Assembly: GCA_021775275.1 (NCBI GenBank) | Contig: JAJFIE010000382.1 | Span: 1-7,471 of the forward strand | Origin: Rhodospirillales bacterium | GTDB taxonomy: Bacteria > Pseudomonadota > Alphaproteobacteria > Rhodospirillales > Casp-alpha2 | DNA: 7,471 nt | Direction of reading: 5' to 3' | Program-made: the position numbers and the translations under genes | The notes under the pieces: model-generated | The model's database searches: none | What the model was told of the DNA's origin: nothing | The model's input: only the letters and a program-made list of their open reading frames with translations | Shown: piece by piece, positions 6,115 to 7,471 of the stretch | Layout: each line of letters opens with the position of its first letter | Position numbering within the stretch: position 1 is the first letter of the stretch

Positions 6115-6263
6115 TGCGCTTCCTTTCAGAATGATTTGTTGTGTATGTAAAGTTGCATAATATTTAAAATAAAACAATTTAAAGTTGTAATTATGTGTAA
6201 CGTTCCTAACAGGCTGGGCCGCGGTAGCCTTGTCGCCTCCGTGGGAGTTGCTAGACTTTGGAC
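6115..6263. promoter_or_regulatory. Divergent AT-rich intergenic region between the SET gene and arfB
   Basis: About 6140-6200 is strongly AT-rich and contains two copies of TAAAGTTG (6148-6155 and 6180-6187), 32 bases apart, about three helical turns. The second lies in an imperfect 15-base palindrome, ACAATTTAAAGTTGT (6174-6188). These may be regulator-binding sites for the SET gene, but chance matches in AT-rich sequence are possible. No confident promoter for the SET gene was picked out. The right, GC-rich part carries the predicted arfB promoter. Confidence 0.3.
6230..6257 (+). promoter_or_regulatory. Predicted arfB promoter giving a leaderless mRNA
   Basis: TTGTCG (6230-6235) and TAGACT (6252-6257) are spaced by 16 bases and each match 4 of 6 consensus positions for the main sigma factor. 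A transcription start 7 bases past the -10 box would fall on the A of the arfB ATG at 6264. No well-placed Shine-Dalgarno exists for that ATG, which fits leaderless translation. This is inference from spacing. Confidence 0.4.
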
Positions 6264-6686
6264 ATGATCCAGATAACCCCTTCCATCAGCATTGATGAAA
6301 ATGAACTCGAGGAGCACTTTATCCGCGCCCCCGGCCCGGGGGGGCAAAAGGTGAATAAGACGGAAAGCGCTGTTCAGTTGCGTTTTAACGCCAGAAGAAG
6401 CGCCGCGTTATCCAATGCGGTTTTCCTGCGACTGAAATCACTGGCTGGCAGGCGGATGACGGGGGATGGCATCATTGTGATTACCGCTAATCGCTTCCGT
6501 GCTCAGGAACGCAACAGGGCCGATGCATTAGAGAGATTGATTGCGTTGATTCAGGACGCGGCAATACCACCAAAATACCGACGATCGACCAAACCATCAA
6601 AGGGCGCCAAACTACGTCGTCTCGACAATAAACGCCGTCAAAGCAATACCAAGAAGGGCAGGGGCAAGGTCAGCCGTGATGACTAA
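6264..6686 (+). CDS. arfB: Alternative ribosome-rescue factor B (ArfB/YaeJ), GGQ peptidyl-tRNA hydrolase
   Basis: This 140-residue factor frees ribosomes stalled at the end of stop-less mRNAs by hydrolysing the peptidyl-tRNA. The catalytic loop RAPGPGGQKVNK places GGQ at 26-28, and SAVQLRF follows, as in class I release-factor catalytic domains. There are no codon-recognition domains. The C-terminal tail (about 106-140) is rich in Lys and Arg (PKYRRSTKPSKGAKLRRLD, then KRRQ and KKGRGK); in ArfB this tail becomes ordered in the empty mRNA entry channel. With the ATG at 6264, both the length and the GGQ position equal those of the E. coli protein as I recall them. A TTG two codons upstream (6258) has GGGAG about 10 bases ahead, but the family starts as MIxIT, favouring the ATG. 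Downstream, its stop lies 4 bases from the end of the convergent MoaD-like gene. Confidence 0.94.
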   Translation: MIQITPSISIDENELEEHFIRAPGPGGQKVNKTESAVQLRFNARRSAALSNAVFLRLKSLAGRRMTGDGIIVITANRFRAQERNRADALERLIALIQDAAIPPKYRRSTKPSKGAKLRRLDNKRRQSNTKKGRGKVSRDD

Positions 6687-6690
6687 ACAA

Positions 6691-6927
6691 CTATCCGCCC
6701 TTAATCGGTGGGAACACGGTGAATTTGTCGCCATCTGACAATTGTGTATGGGGGCGGTCTTCAATGCTAACGGGCATGTCGTTCACCAGAACGGCATATG
6801 TATCTTCCTGCGGCAGGTCGAGTTCACCCAACATGTCGGCAACGCTTGCCCCGTCGCGCATTTCGCGTAACCCGGCGCCTTTGTTGGCCGCTCCGTGCAT
6901 GGATACGATCCGCACATCAATTTTCAT
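6691..6927 (-). CDS. MoaD/ThiS-family sulfur-carrier protein
   Basis: This 78-residue ubiquitin-like beta-grasp protein probably carries a thiocarboxylate at its C-terminus and donates sulfur during pterin cofactor synthesis. The key feature is the Gly-Gly terminus (FPPIKGG), the activation site for MoeB-type enzymes. The VNDMPVSIEDRPHTQLSDGDKFTVFPP region is the standard second half of the family, with LSDGD before the last strand. The ATG comes 4 bases after the stop of the aldehyde:ferredoxin oxidoreductase gene, with no clear ribosome-binding site of its own, so translation is likely coupled. That context suggests a dedicated role in the tungsten-pterin cofactor of the oxidoreductase rather than general molybdopterin or thiamine synthesis, although homology alone does not separate these. 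No MoeB or MoaE partner is visible in the window. Confidence 0.87.
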   Translation of the reverse strand: MKIDVRIVSMHGAANKGAGLREMRDGASVADMLGELDLPQEDTYAVLVNDMPVSIEDRPHTQLSDGDKFTVFPPIKGG

Positions 6928-6931
6928 GGGG

Positions 6932-7471
6932 TTATGTCAATCCCAGACGACTAAGGGTATCGGCTGATGGAATGCCATCCGTCGTCCAGCCGCGAAGGTC
7001 ATAATATTCCGGTAACATTTTTCCCAGTTCATTGACCTTGCCAGCCGCTGCCCCGGTTTTGGCGGGCTCCTCCAGAGACCGCTTCGGCAGTGTGTCATCC
7101 GCTGCGGTGAATCCAGCCGCCAGATTGAATTGGCGCTCCAGATTCCATATCCGCTCACCGGTCAGTTTGATACGATCAGCATCCCATTTCCCGGGTAACG
7201 CGGCGTCCATTTGTTCCGCAACCAGATTGTCGCCCATGCCACCACGGGCGAACATGCAGAGACCCGTTGAATCATAGAAGGCCATGCCGTCCTGTGCGTT
7301 CTTGACCACGGGCGCACGACCCTTGGGTGACACATCGGTGTAGTCCTCGGTCCACGCAGCGCCCCGTAAGTGGCATGCACCCCTGTTTGAGGTGGCGTAC
7401 AACAAACCCATACCCTGCATGGCGCGGGGGTCATATCCGGCAAATTCCTGCCCTTTTACAGTCATGGAAAG
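6932..7471 (-). CDS. aor: Aldehyde:ferredoxin oxidoreductase, tungsten-containing (C-terminal 179 residues; 5' end beyond the right edge)
   Basis: This is the C-terminal part of a tungstopterin and [4Fe-4S] enzyme that interconverts aldehydes and carboxylic acids with ferredoxin or another electron carrier. The open frame continues unbroken to the window edge. Numbering from the first visible Met (7465), VKGQEFAGYDPRAMQGMG (3-20) is followed by LLYATSNRGACHLRG, a highly conserved block of the family. DSTGLC (65-70) is the DxxGLC motif whose cysteine ligates the iron-sulfur cluster and whose aspartate lies at the pterin. The rest is the helical C-terminal domain ending RLGLT. The full-length family is about 600 residues or more, so the N-terminal pterin-binding domain and the CxxCxxxC cluster ligands lie outside. 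The Met at 7465 is internal, not the start. The MoaD-like gene follows 4 bases downstream. The preferred aldehyde and the electron partner cannot be told. Confidence 0.9.
   Translation of the reverse strand, partial: LSMTVKGQEFAGYDPRAMQGMGLLYATSNRGACHLRGAAWTEDYTDVSPKGRAPVVKNAQDGMAFYDSTGLCMFARGGMGDNLVAEQMDAALPGKWDADRIKLTGERIWNLERQFNLAAGFTAADDTLPKRSLEEPAKTGAAAGKVNELGKMLPEYYDLRGWTTDGIPSADTLSRLGLT

Noticed and set aside
6115..6177. Extending the SET protein by 21 residues to an ATG at 6177
   Set aside because: The extension is encoded by AT-rich intergenic sequence without a ribosome-binding site, whereas the ATG at 6114 has a good one.
7443..7465. Treating the ATG at 7465 as the true start of a 177-residue protein
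   Set aside because: The frame stays open to the window edge, and the sequence after this Met matches an internal block of aldehyde:ferredoxin oxidoreductase.

Overview
The window looks like a moderately GC-rich alphaproteobacterial chromosome, plausibly Rhodospirillales or a magnetospirillum-like relative. The lineage hint is inferred from gene content. It rests on a polyamine ABC operon beside a MurR/RpiR regulator, an AOR-MoaD pair, and a small CULT-domain protein that, from memory, closely matches the Magnetospirillum gryphiswaldense cereblon-like protein MsCI4. No insertion sequence, phage gene, CRISPR array, tRNA or rRNA was seen.

Left part (1-3577): a polyamine (spermidine/putrescine-type) uptake operon on the minus strand, in the order binding protein (potD-like), ATPase (potA-like), permease (potB-like, cut by the left edge). 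Divergent from it, on the plus strand, is a MurR/RpiR-family regulator with an HTH and a SIS sugar-phosphate-binding domain. The 181-bp divergent gap holds a consensus -10 element for the transporter, a short palindrome that could be the operator, and a long GC-structured leader. A perfect 13-bp hairpin without a T-tract lies between the binding-protein and ATPase genes and probably sets their expression ratio.

Middle (3655-6114): a secreted M23 (LytM) zinc metallopeptidase is followed 19 bp later by a 124-aa stand-alone CULT domain, the thalidomide-binding fold of eukaryotic cereblon, with its four zinc cysteines and three pocket tryptophans intact. Facing it, with a 17-bp tail-to-tail overlap, is a small helical protein of unknown function. 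Upstream of that on the minus strand is a compact SET-domain protein lysine methyltransferase with a complete post-SET zinc site. Two protein types best known from eukaryotes therefore lie about 0.5 kb apart.

Right part (6264-7471): arfB, a stop-codon-independent peptidyl-tRNA hydrolase for ribosome rescue, is probably read from a leaderless transcript. Four bases past its stop, and convergent with it, ends an operon on the minus strand: the C-terminal part of a tungsten aldehyde:ferredoxin oxidoreductase (running off the right edge) followed by a MoaD/ThiS-type sulfur carrier ending in Gly-Gly.

The most interesting items are the bacterial cereblon-like CULT gene and its pairing with a periplasmic peptidase, the nearby SET methyltransferase, the candidate operator and hairpin of the polyamine operon, and the AOR-MoaD pair.
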